This document shows, piece by piece, positions 56,290 to 64,000 of a stretch of 64,000 bases of DNA. The stretch is from Lepisosteus oculatus. Its lineage: Eukaryota; Chordata; Actinopteri; Semionotiformes; Lepisosteidae. The stretch covers positions 10,225,775 to 10,289,774 of the forward strand of contig NC_090716.1 of the NCBI RefSeq assembly GCF_040954835.1, in the 5' to 3' direction. Made by a program: the position numbers and the translations under genes. The stretch's first letter is position 1. Each line of letters opens with the position of its first letter. The notes under the pieces are model-generated. The model had not been told where the DNA came from, did no database searches, and saw only the letters and a list, made by a program, of their open reading frames with translations.

Positions 56290-56565
56290 ATTGATCGATC
56301 GCACAGCGCTTGCATGTCCTCCTTCCTGAGTCGTTCTCCAGGTGATCGGCTTTCCCCCCATCCTTCAAAGACATGTTGGCTAGGTCGTGTATAGGTTACA
56401 TGGTGTCACTAATTTACCCCTGTGTGCTGTCTTGTGTTTGTGTGTGCGCGCGCGCATATCCTGCAATAAATAGGCATTCATTCTAGGGTGTAGTCTCACC
56501 CTGAACCCCCATGCTGGGATGCCTTAAACCTTACTGGGACTGAGTAACCTTCTGAAGATAGATGA
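56290..56565 (+). repeat. Fish SINE tail, plus orientation, diverged
   Basis: It contains 'gtcgttctccaggtgatcggctttccccccatccttcaaagacatgttggct', 'ggtgtcactaatttacccctgtgtgctgt' and 'ctagggtgtagtctcaccctgaacccc.atgctgggatg' modules. These are the central and tail parts of the SINE family at 61408-61730. It includes the GT/GC-alternating tract at 56430-56456. Confidence 0.6.
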
Positions 56566-56679
56566 TGGATATAGTGAAACTAAAAAGTACTATACAAGTT
56601 TGCGAAGTTAGATCTAATACCATCATTTTCTTCTTATTAATGTATAACTTTAAGCATTGAATACGTGTTGTATTACCGC

Positions 56680-64000
<7,321 letters not shown>

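Overview
The window is AT-rich vertebrate nuclear DNA with large introns, CpG-rich first exons and the repeat types of ray-finned fish (an L2/Maui-like LINE end, tRNA-derived SINEs, small palindromic DNA transposons). Four gene loci are present, in the order RRAS2 (-), COPB1 (-), PSMA1 (-), PDE3B (+). This is the order and orientation of the same genes on human 11p15.2, so it is a conserved vertebrate synteny block. The repeat repertoire suggests an actinopterygian, perhaps an early-branching one; that last point is inference.

Layout. (1) 1-12299: RRAS2 intron 1, with no recognised exon. (2) 12300-about 12700: RRAS2 first coding exon and CpG-rich promoter; the other RRAS2 exons lie beyond the left edge. 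(3) About 12700-29000: a 16 kb intergenic desert with decayed repeats: an old fish repeat with a nested SINE, two more SINEs, a decayed LINE reverse-transcriptase tail, and a short motif resembling a hammerhead ribozyme core of Penelope-like elements. (4) 29009-about 44400: COPB1 complete. One non-coding first exon and 21 coding exons give 2862 nt, or 953 codons plus stop, the same length as human beta-COP. Its last intron holds a LINE end on the COPB1 sense strand, and its first intron holds a MITE. (5) 44.4-47.6 kb: intergenic, with a long near-perfect palindrome just upstream of COPB1 and two unassigned minus-strand open frames. (6) About 47650-54540: PSMA1 complete, ten exons, 262 codons plus stop, with the ATG as the last three bases of exon 1. 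(7) 54.5-57.0 kb: divergent PSMA1/PDE3B intergenic region with a microsatellite and SINE insertion. (8) 57007-57906: PDE3B exon 1, encoding the six-helix membrane region and two basic phosphorylation motifs; the rest of the window is PDE3B intron 1.

The genes do not form a pathway. RRAS2 is a Ras-type GTPase, COPB1 a COPI coat subunit, PSMA1 the alpha-6 subunit of the 20S proteasome, and PDE3B a membrane cyclic-nucleotide phosphodiesterase. No prokaryote-style system, CRISPR array, rRNA or tRNA gene was seen. The least explained signals are the 150 bp palindrome at 44.5-44.7 kb, the hammerhead-like motif at 25.7 kb and the unassigned frames at 45.1 and 46.7 kb.
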